From the NCBI GenBank assembly GCA_004557545.1, contig SFGV01000055.1, forward strand, positions 1-12,068: a stretch of 12,068 bases of DNA, given 5' to 3'. Origin of the DNA: Succinatimonas hippei. GTDB lineage: Bacteria; Pseudomonadota; Gammaproteobacteria; Enterobacterales; Succinivibrionaceae. The notes under the pieces were generated by a model. That model searched no databases, was not told where the DNA came from, and saw only the letters and a program-made list of their open reading frames with translations. Both the position numbers and the translations under genes were made by a program. This document shows, piece by piece, positions 1 to 7,886 of this stretch; position 1 is the stretch's first letter, and the number at the start of each line of letters is the position of its first letter.

Positions 1-338
1 CTCTCGCCGAACACGCTTTTCAGTGTCATGGATACCACAGGATACTGTCCCATATACTTCTCTACAAGCTCCGTGTCATTCATGACATCAAGCCCCTTGA
101 ACAAACGCTCCTGACGGCTGGTGTCTCCGGGATTTTCAGGGTTTACGCTCAAAAACTCCCTGAACATGTCAAGGGTAAGAGTCTTGCCAAAGCGGCGGGG
201 ACGGGTAAAAAGCCTGATCCTGCCGGGGTCAGCGAATACCGGACGGAGAAAACGGGTTTTGTCTACGTAGTAGCAGTTGTGGTCTATGTAATCACTGAAA
301 TTCTCATAGTCAGTACTTACCTGTTTTGAAGACCCCAT
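1..338 (-). CDS. AAA-ATPase-like family protein, N-terminal part (runs off the left edge)
   Basis: The minus strand is open from an ATG at 338 to the window edge, giving 112 residues without a stop. The start is preceded by a GGGGGA ribosome-binding site a few bases upstream. The protein shows the typical opening of the AAA-ATPase-like family (PF09820): a YYVDKT motif at residues 23-28, a P-loop of the form RPRRFGKT at 46-53, then DMF, LFKGL (79-83) and YPVVSM (99-104). Family members usually run to 500-600 residues and end in a PD-(D/E)XK nuclease-like domain, which would lie outside the window. They are often multicopy in gut bacteria and their cellular role is not settled. The gene is divergent from malQ and there is no sign that it belongs to the glucan genes. 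The family call is secure; the function is not. Confidence 0.85.
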   Translation of the reverse strand, partial: MGSSKQVSTDYENFSDYIDHNCYYVDKTRFLRPVFADPGRIRLFTRPRRFGKTLTLDMFREFLSVNPENPGDTSRQERLFKGLDVMNDTELVEKYMGQYPVVSMTLKSVFGE

Positions 339-915
339 GGTTGTCCCCCGGATTAAATAGCTATCTTTACGCTTAAAAATGATTTGTTATTTCTGATCTT
401 ATGTTAGAAACGCTGACATCTCAAGCAAGCAGCGGCGTTATGAAAACAAAGCGCGTTCTTATGCTTTTCTGGTGTGATATGACTTCAATGTCATTGCGAG
501 ATGAGCCGATGAGAAGATGAAATACCAGTCTTAGACATTCGTCTCAGGTATGCCAGAACGCTGTTCTTTTAGTCCATGCTAACGCCGATGGGCAAGCCCC
601 CGGCATCCATATTGTCTAATACTTTGGATTGGCGATTTCAAATATTGGGGATTTCAACCTTTCACCGCTCTTAAGGTTTTACTGCCCGTTGTTGACCTGA
701 AACTATATTAAATTTACTTTTTCTGACTGATGCTTCCGCTTTTGCGACATGCGACCTGCAAGTGAATATCCTAAACATGTAAAATAATTTGAAAGCCTTA
801 AGCGCAATCGCTGTCTTATTTAAAACTCAACATTTTTGATAAAAGAAAAGGTTAAGCTTGATTTTACTAAGACAGATCTTAAGAGGAAGGAATTTTCCAA
901 AAGCGGGAATTAAAC
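339..915. other. Gene-poor intergenic region between the divergent AAA-ATPase-like gene and malQ
   Basis: No full-length gene is visible on either strand. The left half (about 400-605) contains a short open frame and a cluster of hairpins that may be a decayed transposon end, listed separately. The right half (610-915) is AT-rich and should hold the malQ promoter and leader. I found no convincing paired -35/-10: TAAAAT at 780-785 is a possible -10 but lacks a good -35. An AAGAGGAAGGAA purine stretch lies at about 880-891, too far from the malQ start to act as its ribosome-binding site. An octamer, GATTTCAA, occurs twice near 633-655, which I consider chance. Confidence 0.6.
401..604 (+). mobile_element. 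Possible remnant of an IS200/IS605 (tnpB) right end
   Basis: Three compact hairpins follow one another on the plus strand: AGAC/GTCT at 533-544 with a 4-base loop, AGAAC/GTTCT at 555-567 with a 3-base loop, and an interrupted GCCG..GGGC/GCCC..CGGC stem at 584-604. Just upstream is a 39-codon open frame (401-520) that could be the degraded tail of a transposase. This order, a protein tail followed by closely spaced hairpins, resembles tnpB 3' ends and their omega-RNA region, and the intact example at 7650-7886 in this window has the same style. No catalytic tnpB motif remains, so the assignment rests on structure alone and is tentative. Chance hairpins or another repeat type are the alternatives. 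Confidence 0.25.
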
Positions 916-3120
916 ATGACACAAAATCAGATCCAGGAACTTGCCGATAAAGCCGGCATCGCGCGTGATTATCTTGACGTTTCCAATAATCTTGTGACTA
1001 TTGATCCGAAAAACCGCGCGGATATGCTCAAGATCATGGGCTATCCCATCGATGATCAAAAAGCCCTTGAGCTTAAGCTTGAGCAGGCCAGAGTCAAGGA
1101 ATGCAAGGACATTCTCGACCCGGTCACTGTTTTAAACGACAAGGATTTTAAGTGCCTTTATCTGCGCACCCGCGCTGACGTGCGCGAGAGCGCCGTCATT
1201 TCCTGGAGCATTGAGCTTGAGGATCACTCCCGCATCAGCGACACGGTACCACTCGATGAGATAGAGATAGCCGATTATTTTGATCTCGATGGTGAGCAGT
1301 ACGATCTGCGCCGTTTCATCATCCATGATGATCTCCCATACGGTTACCATCACTTCAGCTGTGTCATAACCGATGGCTACAGGATCTTCAACTCCATAAG
1401 AGAAAGCCTCATCAGAGTCCCATCACGCATGTACATGCCTGAGGATCTTGAGAAGGGACGCAAACTCTGGGGCGTGAGCGTGCAGCTTTACGCGCTGCGC
1501 TCTGAGGAGAACTGGGGCGTAGGCGATTTTAACGATCTTAAAAAGCTGCTGCCGCAGCTTGCCAAAACCGGCGGCTCATTTGTAGGTCTAAACCCGGTGC
1601 ACGCCGGTTACCCCGCAAGCCCCGATCCCTGCAATGTAAGCCCGTATTCCCCCTCATCACGTCAGTGGCTTAACATCTGCTACATCAGCGTTCCTGAGGT
1701 TCCAGAGTTTGTGCAGTGCGAGGAGGCCTGCGCCCTTGTAAGGTCAAAGGCCTTCCAGCAGAAGCTGCGCGCGTTGCGCGAGCGCGAGTACGTGGATTAC
1801 CGCGCGGTGCTGGATTTGAAACTTGAGGTTCTCAGGATCATCTTTGACAGGATGCACGTTGATGACCGCCGCTCCACCCGCGGCCGCAAGTTCCTCTCCT
1901 TTATTGAAGAGGGCGGACGCGATCTTCTGTGCATGGCGACCTACGGCGCCCTGCAGGCTGATCTCTTCAAGAAGGGAGTTGACGCCGCGGGCTGGCAGGC
2001 CTTCCCGCGTGAGCTCCAGCAGGCAGACTCTCCTTTTGTCGAGGTCTGGCGCAATGAGCACAGCGCCGACGTGCGCTTTTACTGCTACCTCCAGTTCCTG
2101 GCGCAGGAGCAGCTTGACGAGGCCTTTAAGAAGGTCAAAGAGAACCATATGTGCGTGGGCATCTACCGTGACCTCGCGGTAGGTGTGGCTCCGGGCTCCT
2201 GCGATGTCTGGAGCGATCGTGATGGCGTTTACCGCGTAAAGGCCTCGGTAGGCGCGCCGCCTGATCACTTAGGACCCTTAGGCCAGGTCTGGGGACTGGC
2301 GCCTATGGATCCCAAGGCTCTTCGCGAGTGCGCGTATGAGCCGATGGTAAAGCTCTACCGCGCGAACATGCGCTCCTGCGGCGCACTCAGAATTGACCAT
2401 GCCGCGGGCTTGAACCGCTTCTGGTGGGTCGCCAACGGGCATAAGGCCTGTGACGGTGTCTATGTCAAATCCCCGATGCATGATCTCATGGGTATCATCG
2501 CCCTCGAGTCGCAGAGGCAGAAGTGCCTCATCATCTGCGAGGATTTGGGCACCATTCCGGCGGAGCTTAGAGTAGCGCTCAGGGAGTGCGGAGCCCTCTC
2601 CTACAAGATGTTCTTTGACGAGCGCTCGCAGGATGGCGGCTTTATCTCGCCTTATGACTACCAGCACACCGCAATGGCCGCTCTCACCACCCATGACATG
2701 CCTACCTTAAAGGGCTGGTGGAACAATCTTGATCTCATAAACGGTGTAAAGATGGGCATTTACACCGAGCAGCAGCGCATTGATCTTACCCGTGAGCGCG
2801 ATCAGGCCAAGCAGCGTATGTTCGACAGCATGCGTTATTTCGGATCGCTTGACAGCTCAATTCCGTACCTCGCCTCAAACACTCCATTCTCGATGGAGCT
2901 TGTAAAGGACATGCAGGTGCATCTGTGCAAGACCAGCTGCATGATGTACAGCTCCCAGCTTGAGGACTGGATTGGAGTTGAGAAGCCGGTCAATGTCCCG
3001 GGTACCATGAAAGAGTATCCTAACTGGAGAAGAAAGCTCACAAAAAATCTCGATGAGATCTTCAGTGACCAGTTTGTAAAGGATTTGACCCAGGCCATGA
3101 CCAGGACAAGAAATTCCTGA
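916..3120 (+). CDS. malQ: 4-alpha-glucanotransferase (amylomaltase, disproportionating enzyme)
   Basis: This 734-residue GH77 enzyme transfers alpha-1,4-glucan segments between maltooligosaccharides, releasing glucose, in the cytoplasm. The catalytic motifs are all present: the nucleophile Asp in RIDH (D494), the acid/base Glu in CEDLGT (E542) and the transition-state Asp in TTHDMPT (D594). The substrate-loop motif SPYSPSSR (242-249) is also intact. The roughly 170 residues before the GH77 barrel match the extended N-terminus seen in enterobacterial-type MalQ, and overall length is close to that class. The ATG at 916 follows a weak GGGA site at 905-908 and begins a typical MalQ N-terminus. 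It is the first gene of a same-strand run with glgB, 29 bases downstream. In this setting it probably recycles short oligosaccharides released by debranching, or primes chains for branching. Confidence 0.96.
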   Translation: MTQNQIQELADKAGIARDYLDVSNNLVTIDPKNRADMLKIMGYPIDDQKALELKLEQARVKECKDILDPVTVLNDKDFKCLYLRTRADVRESAVISWSIELEDHSRISDTVPLDEIEIADYFDLDGEQYDLRRFIIHDDLPYGYHHFSCVITDGYRIFNSIRESLIRVPSRMYMPEDLEKGRKLWGVSVQLYALRSEENWGVGDFNDLKKLLPQLAKTGGSFVGLNPVHAGYPASPDPCNVSPYSPSSRQWLNICYISVPEVPEFVQCEEACALVRSKAFQQKLRALREREYVDYRAVLDLKLEVLRIIFDRMHVDDRRSTRGRKFLSFIEEGGRDLLCMATYGALQADLFKKGVDAAGWQAFPRELQQADSPFVEVWRNEHSADVRFYCYLQFLAQEQLDEAFKKVKENHMCVGIYRDLAVGVAPGSCDVWSDRDGVYRVKASVGAPPDHLGPLGQVWGLAPMDPKALRECAYEPMVKLYRANMRSCGALRIDHAAGLNRFWWVANGHKACDGVYVKSPMHDLMGIIALESQRQKCLIICEDLGTIPAELRVALRECGALSYKMFFDERSQDGGFISPYDYQHTAMAALTTHDMPTLKGWWNNLDLINGVKMGIYTEQQRIDLTRERDQAKQRMFDSMRYFGSLDSSIPYLASNTPFSMELVKDMQVHLCKTSCMMYSSQLEDWIGVEKPVNVPGTMKEYPNWRRKLTKNLDEIFSDQFVKDLTQAMTRTRNS

Positions 3121-3149
3121 GATAAGGCCGTGAGCCTAAGGAGAACAGT

Positions 3150-5351
3150 ATGTTAATCGACGATCTTAATGGCGCGAGACTCACCAAACCTTTTGAGACC
3201 CTGGGTTTGCAGCCGCTGGAGGGAGGCGGGTACATCATGCGCGCCTGGCTTCCGGGAGCTCTGGGGGTTGAGGTACTGTCACTTAAAGACTCAAAGCAGA
3301 TCTGCAGCCTCGATTGCGTAAATCAGGACGGGCTTTTTGAAAGAAAGCTCCCAGATGTCAAAGAGCCATTCCATTACAAGTTCAAGGTAAGCTACAAGGA
3401 TTCGGTAAACGAGGTGATCGATCCTTACCAGTTTCGGGATGAGGCCTATTACGGCCTCTCCACCATGAATGAGACCCCGGCAAATGTCTACAAGACCATG
3501 GGCGCTCATTTAATTGAGGTTGAAATCGACGGCGTGATGGTCAAGGGCACCAAGTTTGTGGTCTACGCCCCGTCCGCCACCTGTGTCTCTGTCATCGGCG
3601 ATTTCAACTTCTGGGACGGGCGTCGTCATCCGATGGCCCGCTCGATGATGGGCAACTGGGTGCTCTTTATTCCGGGACTTGGCGCGGGTCTTCGCTACAA
3701 GTACGAGATCAAGGATCCAAACGGCAACCGTCTGCCGCATAAGGCCGATCCGGTAGGCTTCTACCATGAGCAGTATCCGTCGTTCGCCTCGGTGATCTCC
3801 GATCAGACCACCTATGAGTGGCACGATGATGACTGGCGCAAATCCCAGCTCAGTGACAAGCTCAAGAAGCCTATTTCAATTTATGAGATCCACTTTGGAT
3901 CATGGAAGCGTGACGAGCAGGGCAAGAGCCTGAGTTATCGTCAGATGGCCGATGAGCTCACCACTTACGTTAAGCACATGGGCTATACCCATGTCGAGCT
4001 GATGCCGGTGATGGAGCATCCATTCACGGGCTCCTGGGGTTATCAGCCTACGGGTCTTTTCGCCCCGACCAGCCGTTATGGCAGCATCGATGATTTCAAG
4101 TACTTCGTCGACACCATGCACCAGAACGGTATTGGAGTGATCTTAGACTGGGTCCCGGCGCACTTCCCTACCGACGCGTTCGGGCTTGCCCGCTTTGACG
4201 GAACCTGCGTCTATGAGTATGAGGATCCGCGCCGCGGCTGGCATCCTGACTGGAACTCGCTCATCTACGATTTCGGCCGTGATACCGTAAGGCGCTTCCT
4301 CATCGCCTCGGCCCTCATCTGGCTTGATTACTATCATGTAGATGGACTGCGCGTGGACGCAGTGGCCTCGATGCTCTACTGGGATTACTCAAGAAAGCCC
4401 GGCGAGTGGATCCCCAATGTCGATGGCGGCAACATCAACTATGAGGCGGTGTCGTTCTTAAAGTGGTTTAACGAGGAGGTCTACAAGAACTACCCCGGCG
4501 CCATGACCATCGCCGAGGAGAGCACCGCTTTTACCGGAGTATCCCGTCCTACCTATACAGGCGGTCTGGGCTTTGGCTTTAAGTGGAACATGGGCTGGAT
4601 GCATGACTCGCTTGAGTACATGCAGACTGATCCCTTCTTCCGCAAATACCATCATGGCGAGATGTCCTTCTCGATGATCTACGCCTACAACGAGAACTTC
4701 ATACTCTCAATCTCCCATGACGAGGTCACCCATGGCAAGCGCTCGCTTCTGTACAAGATGCCGGGCGATGAGTGGCAACAGGCGGCCAACCTGCGCTCGT
4801 ACTTAGGCTTCCAGTACGCTCACCCGGGAAAGAAGCTCAACTTCATGGGATCCGAGTTTGGTCAGACCTCAGAGTGGAATGTCGACTCCCAGCTTGACTG
4901 GTGGCTCCTGAAATTTGAGAAGCATCAGGGGATCCAGCGCCTGGTGCGCGATCTCAACGATCTCTACTTAAAGGAGCCCTGCCTGTGGAAGAACGATTAC
5001 GATCCCAAGGCCTTCACCTGGCTTGATGTCAATGACGCCGAGCACAGCGTGTTTGCGATGATGAGAACTGACAGTGAGAACGACGATGAGATCATCGCGG
5101 TCTCAAACTTCACACCGGTGCCCTACATTGCCTACCGTCTGGGCGTGCCCAAGCCCGGTACCTACGAGGTATTGCTCAACACCGATGATCGTCAGTACTG
5201 GGGTTCAGGCTACGGAACCGGCGCCGATAAGTTTGAGGCCTCGAACATCTCTTGGCAGAACCAGTACCACTCGATAGTGCTCGATCTGCCTCCGCTGGCC
5301 ACGGTATTCGTAAAGCGGGTTAAAAAGGCCGCTGATCAGAAAAAGCGGTAA
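3150..5351 (+). CDS. glgB: 1,4-alpha-glucan branching enzyme
   Basis: GlgB cuts an alpha-1,4 chain and rejoins it through an alpha-1,6 bond, creating the branches of glycogen. At 733 residues it matches the full-length enterobacterial form: an N-terminal module (about 1-115), a CBM48 domain (about 125-215), the GH13 barrel (about 240-600) and an all-beta C-terminal domain. Catalytic residues are visible as D403 in GLRVDAVASM, E456 in IAEEST and D524 in SHDEVTHGKRS. Each lies two positions below the commonly cited E. coli residue. Other family motifs are ELMPVMEHP, GYQPTG and MGSEFGQ. The ATG at 3150 has a strong AAGGAG (3138-3143) six bases upstream. A small AGGC/GCCT hairpin (3125-3137) abuts that site. 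The 29-base gap to malQ argues for co-transcription. Confidence 0.97.
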   Translation: MLIDDLNGARLTKPFETLGLQPLEGGGYIMRAWLPGALGVEVLSLKDSKQICSLDCVNQDGLFERKLPDVKEPFHYKFKVSYKDSVNEVIDPYQFRDEAYYGLSTMNETPANVYKTMGAHLIEVEIDGVMVKGTKFVVYAPSATCVSVIGDFNFWDGRRHPMARSMMGNWVLFIPGLGAGLRYKYEIKDPNGNRLPHKADPVGFYHEQYPSFASVISDQTTYEWHDDDWRKSQLSDKLKKPISIYEIHFGSWKRDEQGKSLSYRQMADELTTYVKHMGYTHVELMPVMEHPFTGSWGYQPTGLFAPTSRYGSIDDFKYFVDTMHQNGIGVILDWVPAHFPTDAFGLARFDGTCVYEYEDPRRGWHPDWNSLIYDFGRDTVRRFLIASALIWLDYYHVDGLRVDAVASMLYWDYSRKPGEWIPNVDGGNINYEAVSFLKWFNEEVYKNYPGAMTIAEESTAFTGVSRPTYTGGLGFGFKWNMGWMHDSLEYMQTDPFFRKYHHGEMSFSMIYAYNENFILSISHDEVTHGKRSLLYKMPGDEWQQAANLRSYLGFQYAHPGKKLNFMGSEFGQTSEWNVDSQLDWWLLKFEKHQGIQRLVRDLNDLYLKEPCLWKNDYDPKAFTWLDVNDAEHSVFAMMRTDSENDDEIIAVSNFTPVPYIAYRLGVPKPGTYEVLLNTDDRQYWGSGYGTGADKFEASNISWQNQYHSIVLDLPPLATVFVKRVKKAADQKKR

Positions 5352-5388
5352 AACCTTAACCCGGGGTTTACAGGATAGTCATGAAAAT

Positions 5389-5424
5389 AAGGCGTCGGAA
5401 CGCTAAGCTCCCAGCGCCTTTTCG
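5389..5424 (+). terminator. Hairpin with short T tail between glgB and glgX (weak or partial terminator)
   Basis: AAGGCG at 5389-5394 pairs with CGCCTT at 5415-5420. An inner GGA/TCC (5397-5399 with 5409-5411) and a GC/GC closing pair extend the stem, and four T follow at 5419-5422. The T run is short and the stem is interrupted, so it may only reduce readthrough into glgX, or may stabilise the upstream malQ-glgB message. The same strand and function of the flanking genes suggest that some transcripts pass through it. Confidence 0.45.
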
Positions 5425-5447
5425 TAATATCTTAGGTTTTGAGAATT

Positions 5448-7598
5448 ATGGCGAACACCCCTTTTGCGAAAAACACTCTGGCAGATGATCTGAGATCTCC
5501 AAAGCCCGGGGCTCTTCCGGTGCCATCAGAGGGTGCGGTACCCTCAGAGGATGGCACCGCCTTCAGCGTGTGGGCTCCTGACGCCCGCGAGATCGTGGTG
5601 CATATATTTGACAGAAAAGAGAATGAAACCGGTGCGTACGCGCTGCCCGAGCGCCGCGGTGGCTTCTGGATGGGCTTTGTAAAGGGGGTAAGACCGGGAA
5701 CGCTTTACGCCTTTGAGGCAAGAGGCGGTGAGAGACCGGAGGATGGGCTATATTTTAAAGAGGGCAGGCTTTTGTGCGATCCCTGCGCCAAAGCCCTCTC
5801 CAAGCCTTTTTTATGGAACTATGAGAAATATCTCAATGACTCTAAGTCCTTCATTCCCAAATCCATAGTTCCAAATCCCAGGGGATCCTTTGACTGGCAG
5901 GGTGTGGGCAAGCCTCAGGTAAGACGTGAGGGGCTTATTTTATATGAGGCCAACGTCCGTGGCATGACCATGCAAAACCCGGCGGTTCCTGAGAAATACC
6001 GTGGCAAGTTCCTCGGAATGTGCGATAAGAGCGTGATCGCCCACTTAAAGTCCCTGGGTATAACCGCGGTGCAACTAAACCCCATAGCCGCGTGCATGAG
6101 TGAGCCTGAGCTTACGGAAAAGGGACTTTCCAATTACTGGGGCTACAACCCGGTATGCTTTATGGCCCCCGATCCTCGCTTTGCCGTTGATCCTTTTAAC
6201 GCGGTGGATGAGTTCCGTACCATGGTGAGGGAACTTCACCGCAACAATATAGCGGTGATCTTAGATGTAGTGTACAACCATACCGCCGAAGGCGGTTATG
6301 GCGGACCGGTGCTGTCGATGAAGGGGCTTGACGCCAGACGCTACTACGCCTACTGCGTTGATGAGCATGGCACCAGGGATTACACGAAGTTTTTAAATGT
6401 CTCAGGCTGCGGCAACTCATTCAACTCAGATGAGATGCCCTCTCTTAACCTTGTGATAGACACTCTGACTTACTGGCTTACCGAGATGCAGGTTGACGGC
6501 TTTCGTTTTGATCTCGCGGTAACCGTCTGCCGTGAGTCTCATGGCAATGAGAACTTCGGCTTTGTCGATAACAGCGCCTTTGTCAAAGCCTGCTTCTGCT
6601 CTGACGTGATTGGCAGCAGTATTCTGATCGCCGAGCCCTGGGACTGCGGCATGGGCGGGTACCGACTGGGCCACTTCCCGTTGGGCTGGAGCGAGCAGAA
6701 CGATCGTTTCCGGGACACGGTAAGACGCTTCTGGCGTGGCGATCGGGGCTTACTTGGTGATTTTGCGACCCGCATCATGGGATCGCGCGATGTGTTCTTT
6801 AAAGGGTACAGATCGATAAACGCGTCGGTAAACTATGTGACCTACCATGACGGCTTTACGCTTGAGGATCTGGTCTCTTATAACTACAAGCACAATGAGA
6901 AGAACGGCTGGAACAACACTGATGGGGCGTCTGAGAATTTTTCGACAAACTGCGGCACTGAAGGTCCTACTGACAATAAGGAGATCATAGAGAAGCGCTC
7001 CCAGCTTAAGCGTAACCTCATAGCCACCGTGCTTATCTCACAGGGAACCCCGCATCTTTTGGGAGGAGACGAGTTCTCAAGAACCCAGAATGGCAATAAC
7101 AACGCCTATTGTCAGGACAATGAGATCTCATGGACCAAATGGAACTTTAGTGACGAGAATAAAGAGTTTATAAAGTTCATCGGCAATCTTACGAGATTAC
7201 GCCGCGGATCGCAGATGCTCTCTGAGTTAAACCTCGCCGATGACAGCTACCATATACGCCAGAGTCATTACTACGCTCACTGGTATACCCCGAGAGGACT
7301 GAGGATGAGCGGCGGTGAGTGGAATGATCCGGGCAGAAGGCTCTTTATGCTGTGCGCCGGTGACATCGACAGATCAGAGGGCGAGCAGTGGTGCATTCTC
7401 TTTAACGCCAGAGATGAGAACACTTACTTCATGCCGCCTGCAGCTCCGCTTGGCAGACACTGGGAGGTGCAGGCTGATACCTCGAGGGCTGATGGTATTC
7501 CTGTTGAGAGTGAGCGTGATGTCGCGATGTCCGTTCGTTGCAACGCCAACTCAATCAAGATCCTGACATTAAAGAAGCAGGACTCTGCCGTAATATAG
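5448..7598 (+). CDS. glgX: Glycogen debranching enzyme (isoamylase-type)
   Basis: GlgX hydrolyses alpha-1,6 branch points, acting best on the short stubs left by glycogen phosphorylase. From the ATG at 5448 it has 716 residues. A CBM48 domain near the N-terminus (FSVWAPDAREIVVHIFD, about 39-55) is followed by a GH13 isoamylase/GlgX barrel. Visible motifs are YEANVRGMT, GYNPVCFMAPDPRF and DVVYNHT. The catalytic residues are the nucleophile D355 in FRFDLA, the acid/base E396 in IAEPWD, and D468 in TYHDGFTLEDLVSYN. An in-frame TTG at 5439 would add three residues, but it has only two bases between it and the AGG at 5434-5436, so I prefer the ATG. The gene lies about 95 bases after glgB, beyond the hairpin. 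No terminator is visible after its stop, where a transposon remnant begins about 50 bases on. Confidence 0.95.
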   Translation: MANTPFAKNTLADDLRSPKPGALPVPSEGAVPSEDGTAFSVWAPDAREIVVHIFDRKENETGAYALPERRGGFWMGFVKGVRPGTLYAFEARGGERPEDGLYFKEGRLLCDPCAKALSKPFLWNYEKYLNDSKSFIPKSIVPNPRGSFDWQGVGKPQVRREGLILYEANVRGMTMQNPAVPEKYRGKFLGMCDKSVIAHLKSLGITAVQLNPIAACMSEPELTEKGLSNYWGYNPVCFMAPDPRFAVDPFNAVDEFRTMVRELHRNNIAVILDVVYNHTAEGGYGGPVLSMKGLDARRYYAYCVDEHGTRDYTKFLNVSGCGNSFNSDEMPSLNLVIDTLTYWLTEMQVDGFRFDLAVTVCRESHGNENFGFVDNSAFVKACFCSDVIGSSILIAEPWDCGMGGYRLGHFPLGWSEQNDRFRDTVRRFWRGDRGLLGDFATRIMGSRDVFFKGYRSINASVNYVTYHDGFTLEDLVSYNYKHNEKNGWNNTDGASENFSTNCGTEGPTDNKEIIEKRSQLKRNLIATVLISQGTPHLLGGDEFSRTQNGNNNAYCQDNEISWTKWNFSDENKEFIKFIGNLTRLRRGSQMLSELNLADDSYHIRQSHYYAHWYTPRGLRMSGGEWNDPGRRLFMLCAGDIDRSEGEQWCILFNARDENTYFMPPAAPLGRHWEVQADTSRADGIPVESERDVAMSVRCNANSIKILTLKKQDSAVI
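5519..5558 (+). other. Strong hairpin inside the 5' coding region of glgX
   Basis: GGTGCCATC (5519-5527) pairs perfectly with GATGGCACC (5550-5558). Inside it, GAGGGT (5529-5534) pairs with ACCCTC (5540-5545) around a 5-base loop. That makes 15 pairs with one bulge on the left arm and four unpaired bases on the right. It starts about 70 bases after the start codon, in the segment coding for a doubled VPSE motif (VPSEGAVPSED) just before the CBM48 domain. It could slow ribosomes, act as an RNase processing site, or be an incidental product of a small duplication. Confidence 0.6.
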
Positions 7599-7649
7599 CA
7601 GACCGCTCCATCAGATCTCTGAGATAGTGATTTGCAGACGCGGCTTACA

Positions 7650-7886
7650 GTGAACCCTCACCCGACTAAAGTCTGACGCTTCCAACGACACGATTAAGTT
7701 CGTGTCATGCTGTCTTTAGGACAGCGGACTGCCTTTCTACGATAAGGTACTGAACTCAGATAACTTGATGGCATTACGCCACAAGCTCCGCATTCAGACT
7801 AAGTAACGTAGACAAGGTGCAGGTGGTTCTCCTGGTACATTGAGGAACTTTTGCCTCAATGCCCAACCTTGCCTTCGCAGGCAAGG
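7650..7886 (-). ncRNA. Putative omega (re)RNA region of the tnpB element
   Basis: TnpB nucleases use an RNA made from the 3' end of tnpB and the transposon right end, whose final bases beyond the element act as guide. Here, read on the minus strand, hairpins follow one another: CCTTGCCT/AGGCAAGG (7867-7874 with 7879-7886) and CATTGAGG/CCTCAATG (7838-7845 with 7854-7861), both inside the tnpB 3' end. After the stop come GCTGTC/GACAGC (7709-7714 with 7720-7725), GACACGA/TCGTGTC (7687-7693 with 7700-7706) and a short GACT/AGTC hairpin (7664-7673) before the TTCAC at the edge. All stems are perfect as listed. The 3' guide would derive from flanking bases below 7650. Whether it is still transcribed is unknown, and the exact ends are inferred. 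Confidence 0.5.

Noticed and set aside
491..515. TCATTGCGAG-type sequence similar to palindromic repeats known from several bacteria
   Set aside because: Only one copy is visible in the window and it has no clear partner arm, so a repeat family cannot be supported.
585..612. Minus-strand peptide NMDAGGLPIGVSMD resembling part of an IS5-type transposase
   Set aside because: The open stretch is only about 19 codons between stops and the flanking frames show no further transposase motifs.
1744..2268. Long minus-strand open frame (174 codons) opposite malQ
   Set aside because: It lies wholly inside malQ, has no recognisable domain, and is explained by the codon bias of the real gene.
5351..5369. 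AAACC/GGTTT stem directly after glgB as a terminator
   Set aside because: Only five pairs with a 9-base loop and no T tail; the hairpin at 5389-5420 is the better candidate.
7611..7626. ATCTC/GAGAT palindrome after glgX as a terminator
   Set aside because: The arms are separated by a single base, are not GC-rich and are not followed by a T run.
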